Shown: positions 44,510-53,380 of the stretch, piece by piece | Layout of the letters: each line of letters opens with the position of its first letter | Position numbering within the stretch: position 1 is the stretch's first letter | Assembly: GCF_020424085.1 (NCBI RefSeq) | Contig: NZ_CP080203.1 | Coordinates: forward strand, 3,038,001-3,102,000 | Direction: 5' to 3' | DNA length: 64,000 bases | Source of the DNA: Mycetocola spongiae | GTDB taxonomy: Bacteria > Actinomycetota > Actinomycetes > Actinomycetales > Microbacteriaceae | Program-made: the position numbers and the translations under genes | The notes under the pieces: generated by a model | What the model saw: only the letters and a program-made list of their open reading frames with translations | Database searches by the model: none | Told to the model about the DNA's origin: nothing

Positions 44510-44680
44510 GGTGAGTGCCTTTCGGTTGCCTGAATTGATTCCAGGCTACGGCACGCGGGGGCCCGCGGGGGGCAGGATCGCGAAGCCCTGAGCGAACAGC
44601 GCGGCACCCGGGGGCCGCCGCGCGGATACGCTCGCGTGTTGCCCCGCACCGATGTCGGCGGCACTGGGTAGTTTAGGAGC

Positions 44681-47600
44681 GTGGGTATACGAGGATTTGC
44701 GCCGCGCAGCGCGCGGGAGGCCATACCGTCCATCGAGGCCGATGCCTCCCAGGCCACGGTGCTCGCCCTGCCCGATGGCGTACACGCCGCGGTGCTTGGT
44801 GCCCCCGGTACCGGCAAAACCCGCACCATCATCGAGGCGGTGGCCGAGCGGATCGATACCCGCGGCTATCATCCCGATGAGGTGGTGGTCATCGCCTCCG
44901 ATCGCCGCTCGGCCACCGCGCTGCGCGATCAGCTCTCGCTGCGCGTGAGCGCCCCCACCCGCGGCCCGCTCGCGCGCACGCTCGGCTCGCTCGCCTTTGG
45001 ACTGGTGGCCGCCCGCGCGGTGCTGGACGCCGCGCCCTCCCCGCGCCTGCTCACCGGCGCCGATCAGGACAACATCATCGCCGATCTGCTGCGCGGCGAC
45101 CTCGACGACGCCGAGCTGGGCGAGGGCATCCCCTGGCCCGAAAACCTCGATCCGGAGGTGCGCGGCCTGCGCGGCTTCCGCACCGAGCTGCGCGAACTCA
45201 TGATGCGCCTGGTCGAGACCGGCACCCGCCCCGCCGAACTCGCGGCGCTGGGCCGCGAATACCGCCGCCCCGAGTGGGAGGCCGCCGCCGAGTTCATCAC
45301 CCGCTATGAGAGCGTCCTCGACCAGTACACCCAGGTGCGCCTCGATTCCGCTGAGATCATCGCGGAGGCCGCCGCGCTGCTGCGCGAGGGGCGCGCCTCG
45401 CTGCCCCGCCTGGTGATCCTCGACGATATCCAGGAGCAGGGCCCCGCGGCCCTCGACTTCCTGCGCGCCGCGGTGGCCGCCGGGAGCACCATCCTCGCCT
45501 TTGGCGACCCCGATGTGGCCAGCGCCACGTTCCGCGGGTCCGATCCCGGGGCCATCAGCGCGCTCGGTTCGCTGCTCGGCGTGAGCGTGGAAACGCTTAT
45601 TCTGGGCACCGTGCACCGGCATGCGGCCCCGCTGCGCGCGGTGATCGCCGAGCTCACCCAGCGCGTGGGCGCGGCCGGGTCCGTTGAGCATCGCCGCGCC
45701 GAATCCGCGGGCAGCGCCCCCGAGCCCGCGGCCGAACCGGTGCTGCGTATCGCGGGGTCCTCGCCCGCGGCCGAGCAGCAGGCCATCGCGCGGGTGCTGC
45801 GCGAGCACCACCTCTTCCACGGCATGCCGTGGTCGCGGATGGCCATCATCGTGCGCTCCTCCGCCTCGATTCCCGTGCTCGCGCGCGCCCTCGCCCTCTC
45901 CGATGTCCCCACGTCCTCCACGGCCGGTACCGCAAGCCTGAACGAGCGTTTTGCGGCCAGGCAGCTGGTGCAGGCCGTGGCGGTGGCCATCGGCCGGGTC
46001 CCGGCCACCCCCGCGCTCTATACCGATCTCCTCACCGGCCCGCTTGGCGGCCTCGACGGCATCGGGCTGCGCCGCCTGCGCCGCGCCCTGCGGCATGAGG
46101 AGCTGCTCGGCGGCGGCAGCCGGCACTCCGATGAACTCCTGGTGGAGGCCCTGGCCGGGCCCGATCGGCTCTATGCCCTGGACAACCCCGTGGCCCGCCG
46201 CGCCGGGCGCTTTGCGCAGAGCCTGCACGAGATGCGCACCCAGCATGCCGCGGGGGCCAGCGCCGAGGAGCTGCTGTGGACCGTGTGGTCGCGCTCGCGC
46301 CTGGCCGAGACCTGGGCCGAACAGGCGGCCGGTTTTGGCCTCCTAGCCGAGGAGGCCAATCGCAACCTCGATGCCGTGATGGCCGTATTTGCCTCCGCCA
46401 AGCGCGCCGTGGAGCGCGATCCCGATGCCGCCGCCGAGGTTTTTATCGACGCGGTTCTGGGCGCCGAGCTGGCCGAGGATTCCCTCGCCGCGCAGTCCCG
46501 CGCCGATACCGTCTGGATCGGCACCCCCGGGGCCGTGGTGGGCCGCGAGTTTGACATCGTGGTGATCGCCCGCCTCCAGGCCGGGGCCTGGCCCAATATG
46601 CAGCTGCGCGGTGCGCTGCTCTACCCCCAGCTGTTTTCGCAGGTGCGCGCGGGCCTGCCCGTGGCCCATATCGATGCCCGCGCCGAGCTGCTCTCCGATG
46701 AGCTGCGCATGTTTGTGCTCGCGGCCTCGCGCGCGCGCCGCCAAATCGTGGTATCCGCCACGGAAAACGACGATGAGCAGCCCTCCGCGTTCCTGCGTTT
46801 TCCCACGCTGGCCGAGGCGCCCGTGCGCTCCGATGGCGGCGAATATCCGCTGAGCCTGCGCGGCCTGGTGGGCACCCTGCGCCGCCGCCTGGTGCGCGCG
46901 AGCGCCGTGCTCACAGGCGAGATCCCCGCGGGGGCCGCCCGCACCGCCGCGGCGCGCGCCGAGGCCGATGACGCCGCCGCGGCCCTCGCCACCCTCGCCC
47001 GGGCCGGGGTATTTGGGGCCGATCCCGCCGAGTGGTACGGCCTGCGCGAGCCCTCCACCACCGCGCCGCTGGTGGAGCTGGGCGATCCCGAACATCCCGA
47101 TTTGCGGGTGCGGGTATCTCCCTCGCGCATGGAAACCTTCGAAAAATCCCCGCTGAACTGGTTTATCGAGGATATCGCTGCCACCCCCTCGGGCCTGGCC
47201 GCGGGCATCGGCACCGTGGTGCATTTTGCGATGCAACAGGTGGGGGAGATCCCCGCCGATCGGCTGAGCGCCGAGGACATCACGGTGCAGCGGCTGTGGA
47301 GCCACGTGGACGAGCGCTGGAGCGAGCTGCGCTTCGAGGCCCCGTGGCTCGGGGAGCGCGAGCGCGCCAATGCCGATGAGATGCTGCACGGCGTCTCCGA
47401 TTATCTGGCCCGGGCGCTGCGCGCGGGCACCGAGCTGATCAGCGCCGAGGGCTCCTTTAGATTTGATATCGGCCAGGTCACGGTAAGCGGCCAAATCGAC
47501 CGCGTGGAGCGCCGCAAAAATGGCGAGATCGTGATCCTCGACCTGAAAACGGGCCGCACCCCGCCCCCCAAGAGCCGCCTGCCCGAGCACGCCCAGCTCG

Positions 47601-47893
47601 CCGCCTATCAGATGGCCCTGGCCGAGGGGGCCATCGACGGCACCACCGCCGAGGACACCACGGGCGGGGCAGCGCTGCTCTATGTTCGCACCAAAACACA
47701 GAAGGACAGCCATATGGAACTGCTCCAGGAACCCCAGGACGAGGCAGCGCGCGCGGCGTTCCGCGAGCGCGTGAGCACGGTGGGCGCGGGCATGGCCGCG
47801 GCCGAGTTTATCGGGGTCTTTGGGTCCGGGGAATTTGATCCCCTCACCCAGTTTGGCTATCGCATCCACCTGATCGCGGCGGTATCCGAATGA
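44681..47893 (+). CDS. adnA: AdnA, helicase-nuclease subunit of the AdnAB end-resection complex
   Basis: This 1070-residue protein combines an N-terminal SF1 UvrD-like helicase with a C-terminal RecB-type nuclease. Walker A is GAPGTGKT (residues 40-47). The DExx box reads LDDIQEQG with D248 and D249, so the usual catalytic Glu is Asp. The nuclease has GQIDRVERR (D940) and DLKTGR (D954, K956). The length and pairing with the next gene match mycobacterial AdnA (Rv3202c, about 1055 residues). AdnAB resects double-strand breaks in actinobacteria. The GTG at 44681 is the likely start. It overlaps adnB as ATGA. Confidence 0.92.
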   Translation: MGIRGFAPRSAREAIPSIEADASQATVLALPDGVHAAVLGAPGTGKTRTIIEAVAERIDTRGYHPDEVVVIASDRRSATALRDQLSLRVSAPTRGPLARTLGSLAFGLVAARAVLDAAPSPRLLTGADQDNIIADLLRGDLDDAELGEGIPWPENLDPEVRGLRGFRTELRELMMRLVETGTRPAELAALGREYRRPEWEAAAEFITRYESVLDQYTQVRLDSAEIIAEAAALLREGRASLPRLVILDDIQEQGPAALDFLRAAVAAGSTILAFGDPDVASATFRGSDPGAISALGSLLGVSVETLILGTVHRHAAPLRAVIAELTQRVGAAGSVEHRRAESAGSAPEPAAEPVLRIAGSSPAAEQQAIARVLREHHLFHGMPWSRMAIIVRSSASIPVLARALALSDVPTSSTAGTASLNERFAARQLVQAVAVAIGRVPATPALYTDLLTGPLGGLDGIGLRRLRRALRHEELLGGGSRHSDELLVEALAGPDRLYALDNPVARRAGRFAQSLHEMRTQHAAGASAEELLWTVWSRSRLAETWAEQAAGFGLLAEEANRNLDAVMAVFASAKRAVERDPDAAAEVFIDAVLGAELAEDSLAAQSRADTVWIGTPGAVVGREFDIVVIARLQAGAWPNMQLRGALLYPQLFSQVRAGLPVAHIDARAELLSDELRMFVLAASRARRQIVVSATENDDEQPSAFLRFPTLAEAPVRSDGGEYPLSLRGLVGTLRRRLVRASAVLTGEIPAGAARTAAARAEADDAAAALATLARAGVFGADPAEWYGLREPSTTAPLVELGDPEHPDLRVRVSPSRMETFEKSPLNWFIEDIAATPSGLAAGIGTVVHFAMQQVGEIPADRLSAEDITVQRLWSHVDERWSELRFEAPWLGERERANADEMLHGVSDYLARALRAGTELISAEGSFRFDIGQVTVSGQIDRVERRKNGEIVILDLKTGRTPPPKSRLPEHAQLAAYQMALAEGAIDGTTAEDTTGGAALLYVRTKTQKDSHMELLQEPQDEAARAAFRERVSTVGAGMAAAEFIGVFGSGEFDPLTQFGYRIHLIAAVSE

Positions 47894-50800
47894 GCGCGGA
47901 ACCCACCCGCGCGCCGCTGGGCGCGCGCGATATTGCGGCCCTGCTGGGGCTGCCCTCACCCACCGACGAACAGGTCGCGGTGATCGAGGCCCCGCTTGCC
48001 CCCGCCCTCGTGGTGGCCGGAGCCGGCAGCGGAAAAACCGAGACCATGGCCAATCGCATCGTCTGGCTGCTGGCCAATGACCACGTGAAGGTATCCGAGG
48101 TCCTGGGCCTCACCTTCACGCGCAAGGCCGCGGGTGAGCTCGCCGAGCGGGTGCATAAGCGCATCGCCCAGCTGCGGGTGGCACTCGCCGGGCGCGGGGA
48201 AGGGGACGCCCCCGAGATCGACGTGCTGGATGCCCCCACCATCGCCACCTATAACGCCTTCGCGAGCTCGCTCTTCCGCGAATATGCCGCGCTGATCGGC
48301 CGCGAGGCCGATGCCGGCGTGATCGGTGAGGCCTCCGCCTGGGCGCTCGCGCGGCGGGTGCTGGTGGACAGCTCCGATCCGCGCCTGGTGCACGGCGAAA
48401 AGAGCCTGCCCGCGCTGGTGCAGGCGGTGCTGCGGGTGGCCCGCGCGCTGAGCGATAACGATGCGCTGGAATCCCGCTCCGATATTGAGCGTTTTTCGCG
48501 GGAGTTTAGCGAGCTGCTGGAGCTGCCGATTAACGACGAGACCACGGGCAAGCGCCGCCGCGGGCCCCTCGCCGACCTCGTCAAGGCGGTATCGGATGTC
48601 TCGGCTCTGCCGCTGCTGCTGGATCTCGCGGCCGAATATGCGGCGGAGAAGCGCCGCCGCGGCTTTATCGAGTTCTCCGATCAGGTGGCCCTGGCCCTGG
48701 AGATCTGCCGCCGGCAGACCCGCGTGCCGGGGGAGTACAGGGCGCGCTTTAAAGTGGTGATCCTCGATGAATACCAGGACACCTCGGTGGTGCAGACCGA
48801 GCTGCTCTCGCGGCTTTTTGGCGGGCATGCGGTCATGGCCGTGGGCGATCCCAATCAGTCCATCTACGGCTGGCGCGGGGCCTCCGCGGCCAACCTCGCG
48901 CGCTTTTCCCGGGACTTCTCCACCGCCGAGACGGGCCCCGCCGCGCGGTTCACGCTGTCCACAAGCTGGCGCAATCACGGACGCATCCTGGATGCCGCCA
49001 ATGCCCTGGTGCGGCCGCTGCCGGTGCCCGAGGGGGTTCCGGTCTCCACGCTTGCGCCCTCGCCGTTTGCCGGTGACGGCACGGTGGGGGTGGTTTTCCC
49101 CGAGACCGTGAACGACGAGGCCGAGGCCGTGGCCCTATGGCTGCGCGAGGAGCTCGCGCGCCCCGGCGAGCAGCGCTCGGCGGCGCTGCTGTGCCGCTCC
49201 CTGAAAAAGGTGGATCCCTTCATCCGCGCGCTGGAACGGCACGGGGTGCCGTTCCATGTGCTGGGTCTTGCGGGCCTGCTGGATCAGCCGGTGATTGTTG
49301 ACCTGGTCTGTGCGCTGCGGGTGCTGCACGATCCCTCGGCCGGTTCCGAATTGGTGCGGCTACTCTCGGGCGCGCGCTGGCGCATCGGCGTGCGTGATCT
49401 GCGCGCGCTGAGCGATCTGGCGCGCTGGCTGGGCGACCGCGATCACCGCCTTAAGCCCGTTCCCGCCGAGATCAAACAGAAGCGCTATGAATCGGCCGCG
49501 GTCGAGGATAGCCCCTCGCTGGTGGACGCACTCGATTTCATCGAGACCGCCCCCGAGGGCCACGGCGCGCTGGAACATTTCAGCGCCGAGGGCCTGTCCC
49601 GGATGCGGCAGGCAGCGCGCCAGCTCACCGCGCTGCGCCGCCGCGCGGGCCTGGGGCTGCACGATTTTGTGGGCCTGGTTAGCCAGGAGCTGGGCCTGGA
49701 TCTTGAGGCCGCGGCCAATGAAAACGCCGTGCTCGCCCGGCCCAGCCTGGAGGCCTTTGCCGAGCAGATCACGGCGTTCCTCTCGGTGGACGAGACCGGC
49801 ACAATCGGTTCCTTCCTGAACTGGCTGGAGCAGGCCGAGCAGCACGAAAACCTCAGCCCGCGCGGGGAAGACCCCGAGCCGGGCACCGTGCAGATCCTCA
49901 CGATTCACGGCTCCAAGGGCCTGGAATGGGACAGCGTGGCCATCCCGCGCCTGGTCGAGGACGAGCTGCCCAGCCGGCCCAAGAGCCGCCGCGGCTGGAC
50001 GGCCTTTGGCGAGCTGCCCTATGATTTCCGCGGCGACCGCCACGAGTTGCCGCAGCTCGCGTGGCGTTCCGTGGCGAGCCAGCCCGAGTTTGAACGCCGC
50101 TATGCGGAGTTTGGTGCGGGCATCGAGGAGCAAAATGCGCAGGAGCAGCGCCGTCTTGCCTATGTGGCGGTGACCCGCGCGCGGGATGCGCTGCTGCTCT
50201 CGGGCTCGTTCTGGGCCACCACCACCAAGCCGCGCGGGCCCGGGCTTTTCCTGCGCGAGGTGGTGCTTGCGGTGCCATCCTCCGCGCAGGCCCTGCCCGA
50301 GGGTCGGCTCCCGGAGGCCCCCGAGGCGGAGGAAAATCCGCTGGCCGATGAGCAGCGCAGCATTATCTGGCCGCGCGATCCGCTGGGTACCCGTTCGGTT
50401 GCGGTGCATGCCGCGGCCGCGGAGGTGCGGGAGGCCGATGCCGACCGCGCCACGCCCTGGTCCACCGATATTGCGCTGCTGCTCGCCGAGCGCGAGCGCC
50501 GCGAGGGCATGCTTGAGCTGGTTGAGCTGCCCGCCCGGGTTCCGGCCTCGCGCTATAAAGACTTCGTGCGCGATCCGGCGGAGGTCGCGGCGCGGCTGGC
50601 CCGGCCGCTGCCCGAGCGCCCGTATCGGCAGACCCGCCTCGGCACGCTATTCCATGACTGGGTGGAGCATCGGGCGGGGATCGCGGGCGGCCAGGAGATG
50701 ATCGATTCCGATCCGTTTGAGCTGGACCTGGAGGAGGAGGGCACCGGCGGCACGCTGATGCCCGTGGCCGAGGACGAGAAGCTCGCGCTGGAGGTGCTGA

Positions 50801-51174
50801 AGGCCACGTTTGAGGCCTCGGAATGGGCCGATCTAAAACCCATCGAGGTGGAGATCGAGATCAACTTTGTGATGAACGAGCAGATCATGATCTGCAAGCT
50901 CGACGCCGTCTATCGGCGCGAGGACCGCTATCAGGTGGTGGACTGGAAGACCGGCCGCGCGCCCAAAAACAGCGCGGAGCTTGTGGAGCGGCAGTATCAG
51001 CTGGCGCTGTATCGCGAGGCCTATGCGCAGTGGACGGGCATCGATCCTGAGCGTATCGACGCCGTGTTTTATTATGTGGCCGATGACCTGGTGCTGCGCC
51101 CCGCCGAGCTCTCCTCGGCGCGGGAACTCGCCGAAACCTGGAGCACCGCGCTGGGCGGGGCGGCCCCGGCCTAG
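47890..51174 (+). CDS. adnB: AdnB, lead helicase-nuclease subunit of AdnAB
   Basis: This 1094-residue partner of AdnA has intact SF1 motifs: Walker A GAGSGKTET (K49, T50), DExx box LDEYQDTS (D293, E294), VGDPNQSIYGWRGA, LTIHGSKGLEWDSV and YVAVTRARDALLLSG. The C-terminal RecB-like nuclease carries CKLDAVYRRED and VDWKTGRAP (D1018, K1020). In mycobacteria AdnB supplies the main translocation motor, fitting its intact box against the variant one in AdnA. The stop shares CTAG with the convergent LacI gene. Confidence 0.94.
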   Translation: MSAEPTRAPLGARDIAALLGLPSPTDEQVAVIEAPLAPALVVAGAGSGKTETMANRIVWLLANDHVKVSEVLGLTFTRKAAGELAERVHKRIAQLRVALAGRGEGDAPEIDVLDAPTIATYNAFASSLFREYAALIGREADAGVIGEASAWALARRVLVDSSDPRLVHGEKSLPALVQAVLRVARALSDNDALESRSDIERFSREFSELLELPINDETTGKRRRGPLADLVKAVSDVSALPLLLDLAAEYAAEKRRRGFIEFSDQVALALEICRRQTRVPGEYRARFKVVILDEYQDTSVVQTELLSRLFGGHAVMAVGDPNQSIYGWRGASAANLARFSRDFSTAETGPAARFTLSTSWRNHGRILDAANALVRPLPVPEGVPVSTLAPSPFAGDGTVGVVFPETVNDEAEAVALWLREELARPGEQRSAALLCRSLKKVDPFIRALERHGVPFHVLGLAGLLDQPVIVDLVCALRVLHDPSAGSELVRLLSGARWRIGVRDLRALSDLARWLGDRDHRLKPVPAEIKQKRYESAAVEDSPSLVDALDFIETAPEGHGALEHFSAEGLSRMRQAARQLTALRRRAGLGLHDFVGLVSQELGLDLEAAANENAVLARPSLEAFAEQITAFLSVDETGTIGSFLNWLEQAEQHENLSPRGEDPEPGTVQILTIHGSKGLEWDSVAIPRLVEDELPSRPKSRRGWTAFGELPYDFRGDRHELPQLAWRSVASQPEFERRYAEFGAGIEEQNAQEQRRLAYVAVTRARDALLLSGSFWATTTKPRGPGLFLREVVLAVPSSAQALPEGRLPEAPEAEENPLADEQRSIIWPRDPLGTRSVAVHAAAAEVREADADRATPWSTDIALLLAERERREGMLELVELPARVPASRYKDFVRDPAEVAARLARPLPERPYRQTRLGTLFHDWVEHRAGIAGGQEMIDSDPFELDLEEEGTGGTLMPVAEDEKLALEVLKATFEASEWADLKPIEVEIEINFVMNEQIMICKLDAVYRREDRYQVVDWKTGRAPKNSAELVERQYQLALYREAYAQWTGIDPERIDAVFYYVADDLVLRPAELSSARELAETWSTALGGAAPA

Positions 51175-52226
51175 GCGGCCGGTGCGGGCGGCGGGGCGGG
51201 GGTTTCGCCGCCCGTGGAGGCGCGGATCACCAGCGTTCCCTTGAGCACCGCGGGCGGCTCGTCCAGGGGTTCGTTTTCGATGCGGGCGCGCAGCGCGCGG
51301 GCCGCGGCGGCGCCGAGTGCAAAGCCGGGCAGGTCCACGGTGGTGAGGCTCGGTGAGCTGATGGCCGAATAGGGCAGATTATCAAATCCGGTGACGGCCA
51401 GATCCAGCGGGATCGACAGGCCCATGCCCGCCGCGCGCTGCAACACACCATAGGCGTGGGTATCGGTGGCGCAGATCACGGCGGTGACCCCGTCGCGCTG
51501 CCACTGCGGCCAGGCGGCGGCAAATGCGGTGCCGGCCGCGGTGAGATCGATCACGCTGATCGCGCGCGGATGGGTAAAAAACGACATTCCGCGTTCGGTG
51601 GCGACCTCGCGCAGCAGTTCGTGCCGGAGCAGGAAGGTTTCGGTGCCGGTGACCGAGTCCAGATAGGCCACGCGGGTATGGCCCGCCGCGGCGAGGTGGT
51701 CGATGAGCGCCTCGACGCCCTCGCGCATCGAGAAGTTCACGGTGGTGGCGCGCTCCTCCAGGCCCGGCGCATCCAGCAAGACCAGCGGGGAATCGGCGGG
51801 CAGCTCGGTGATAAACGCCTCGGTCGGGGCGTCCACCAGGAGGCCCGCGGGACGCAGCGCCAGGAACTGTTGAATATCGGAGGCATCGGGGGTGCGTCCG
51901 TTTCCCGTGACCGAGAGCAGCAGCTGATAGCGCGGGCCCAGCGTGGATTTAATCCCGGAGATCACGCCGCCAAAAAACGGGTTGGAGAGGTCGGGGGCGA
52001 TCAGCATCACGATGCTGGAGGTGCCCTTTGCGAGCGAGCTCGCGGCATGGTCCACCACATAACCGAGCTCGGCGATTGCCGCGCGCACGCGTTCCACATT
52101 TTCGGGGGAGACGCGGCCCGCGGTTTTGCCGTTAACAACGAGGGAGACGGTGGCCGTGGAGGTGCCGGCTCGCTGGGCCACCATGGCTGCGGTAACCCGG
52201 GTTTTTCGGGGGCTCGGGGAGGACAT
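51171..52226 (-). CDS. LacI-family transcriptional regulator
   Basis: This 351-residue repressor has the N-terminal LacI helix-turn-helix VTAAMVAQRAGTSTATVSLV with hinge LGYVVDHAASSL, and a periplasmic-binding-protein-like sensor (about 65-340; VMLIAPDLSNPFFGG, VTGFDNLPYSAISSPSLTT). The ATG at 52226 has GGAGA just upstream. It is divergent from the nucleoside hydrolase, with two LacI-type palindromes between, so it probably senses a nucleoside or ribose-related ligand and represses that operon. Confidence 0.92.
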   Translation of the reverse strand: MSSPSPRKTRVTAAMVAQRAGTSTATVSLVVNGKTAGRVSPENVERVRAAIAELGYVVDHAASSLAKGTSSIVMLIAPDLSNPFFGGVISGIKSTLGPRYQLLLSVTGNGRTPDASDIQQFLALRPAGLLVDAPTEAFITELPADSPLVLLDAPGLEERATTVNFSMREGVEALIDHLAAAGHTRVAYLDSVTGTETFLLRHELLREVATERGMSFFTHPRAISVIDLTAAGTAFAAAWPQWQRDGVTAVICATDTHAYGVLQRAAGMGLSIPLDLAVTGFDNLPYSAISSPSLTTVDLPGFALGAAAARALRARIENEPLDEPPAVLKGTLVIRASTGGETPAPPPAPAA

Positions 52227-52335
52227 TCTCCGATCGTAGCGGACCCCGCGGCCCCGGGTATGCGCCCGGACGCGGGGTCCGGGCGCGCCGGGCGGGGCCG
52301 CTTTCCGCGCCGATTTCCCCAAAACCGGTTCAACA

Positions 52336-52347
52336 TCAAGCGCTTAA
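52336..52347. promoter_or_regulatory. LacI-type operator 1
   Basis: TCAAGCGCTTAA contains the perfect palindrome AAGCGCTT (52338-52345) with the central CG of LacI-family sites, between the LacI gene and the nucleoside hydrolase gene. Confidence 0.65.
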
Positions 52348-52356
52348 TGTGTTAGC

Positions 52357-52370
52357 GTAAAGCGTTTGAC
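52357..52370. promoter_or_regulatory. LacI-type operator 2, overlapping a -35 element
   Basis: GTAAAGCGTTTGAC is symmetric at 10 of 14 positions around a central CG, 22 bases (about two turns) from operator 1. It overlaps TTGACG (52366-52371), a possible -35 of the nucleoside hydrolase promoter, so repressor binding would exclude RNA polymerase (inference). Confidence 0.6.
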
Positions 52371-52432
52371 GTAATCAGGTCCCCCCGAAAATATCCCCAA
52401 ACGGGAGGGCCGCCCCGAAGACGTGGAGTGCT

Positions 52433-53380
52433 ATGACCAAGAAAATTATCCTCGACTGCGATCCCGGTCACGACGACGCGATTGCCATCCTTCTCGCTCA
52501 CGGAAACCCCGAGATCGAGCTGGTAGCCGTGACCACCGTGGTGGGAAACCAGACGCTGCCCAAGGTCACGCGTAACGCGCTGGCCGTGGCCCGCATCGCC
52601 GGCATCACCGGTGTGCCCTTTGCCGCCGGTGCCACCCGCCCCCTGGTTCGCACCATCGAGAATGCCCCCGATATCCACGGTGAATCCGGCATGGACGGCC
52701 CCGTCCTGCCCGAGCCCACCCTGGAGCTGGACTCCCGGCACGCGGTGGACCTGATCATCGACACCATCATGGAGAACGAGCCCGGAACCATCACCCTGGT
52801 TCCCACCGGCGGACTCACCAATATCGCCCTCGCCGTGCGCAAGGAGCCCCGCATCGCGGAGCGCGTGAAGGAGGTTGTCCTGATGGGCGGCGGCTATCAC
52901 GTGGGCAACTGGTCCGCGGTGGCCGAGTTCAATATCAAGATCGACCCCGAGGCCGCACATATCGTCTTCAATGAGTCCTGGCCCGTCGTGATGGTCGGAC
53001 TGGACCTCACCCACCAGGCCCTCGCGACCCCCGACGTGGTGGCCGAGATCGACGCCATCGGCACCAAGCCCGCGACGTTTGTGGTGGAGCTGCTGGAGTT
53101 CTTCGGCACCATGTATAAGCAGGCCCAGGGCTTCGACTCGCCGCCCGTGCACGACCCCTGCGCCGTGGCCTATGTGATCGACCCCTCGATCGTCCAGACC
53201 GTGAAGGTCCCGATCGACATCGAGCTCACCGGAACCCTGACCCTCGGCATGACCGTGGCCGATTTCCGCGAGCCCGCCCCCGAGAACTGCACCACCTATG
53301 CCGCGACCCACCTGGACCGCGAGCGCTTCTGGGGCCTCGTGACCGACGCCCTGAAGAACATCGGCGAGGTAGAACTCTAA
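52433..53380 (+). CDS. Inosine/uridine-preferring nucleoside hydrolase
   Basis: This 315-residue calcium-dependent hydrolase splits ribonucleosides into base and ribose. The N-terminal DCDPGHDDAIAILLAHGNPE is the family signature with the calcium-binding aspartates. The C-terminal PVHDPCAVAYVIDPSIV contains the last ligand and active-site histidine. VVGNQTLPKVTRN is the typical substrate loop. It is the first gene of a LacI-controlled set with an MFS permease (overlapping stop/start TAATG) and ribokinase, which would phosphorylate the released ribose. Confidence 0.94.
   Translation: MTKKIILDCDPGHDDAIAILLAHGNPEIELVAVTTVVGNQTLPKVTRNALAVARIAGITGVPFAAGATRPLVRTIENAPDIHGESGMDGPVLPEPTLELDSRHAVDLIIDTIMENEPGTITLVPTGGLTNIALAVRKEPRIAERVKEVVLMGGGYHVGNWSAVAEFNIKIDPEAAHIVFNESWPVVMVGLDLTHQALATPDVVAEIDAIGTKPATFVVELLEFFGTMYKQAQGFDSPPVHDPCAVAYVIDPSIVQTVKVPIDIELTGTLTLGMTVADFREPAPENCTTYAATHLDRERFWGLVTDALKNIGEVEL

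Noticed and set aside
44546-47959. Two long minus-strand frames (566 and 538 codons) under adnA
   Set aside because: The adnA helicase and nuclease motifs are clear on the plus strand; the reverse frames are low in complexity and have no motif.
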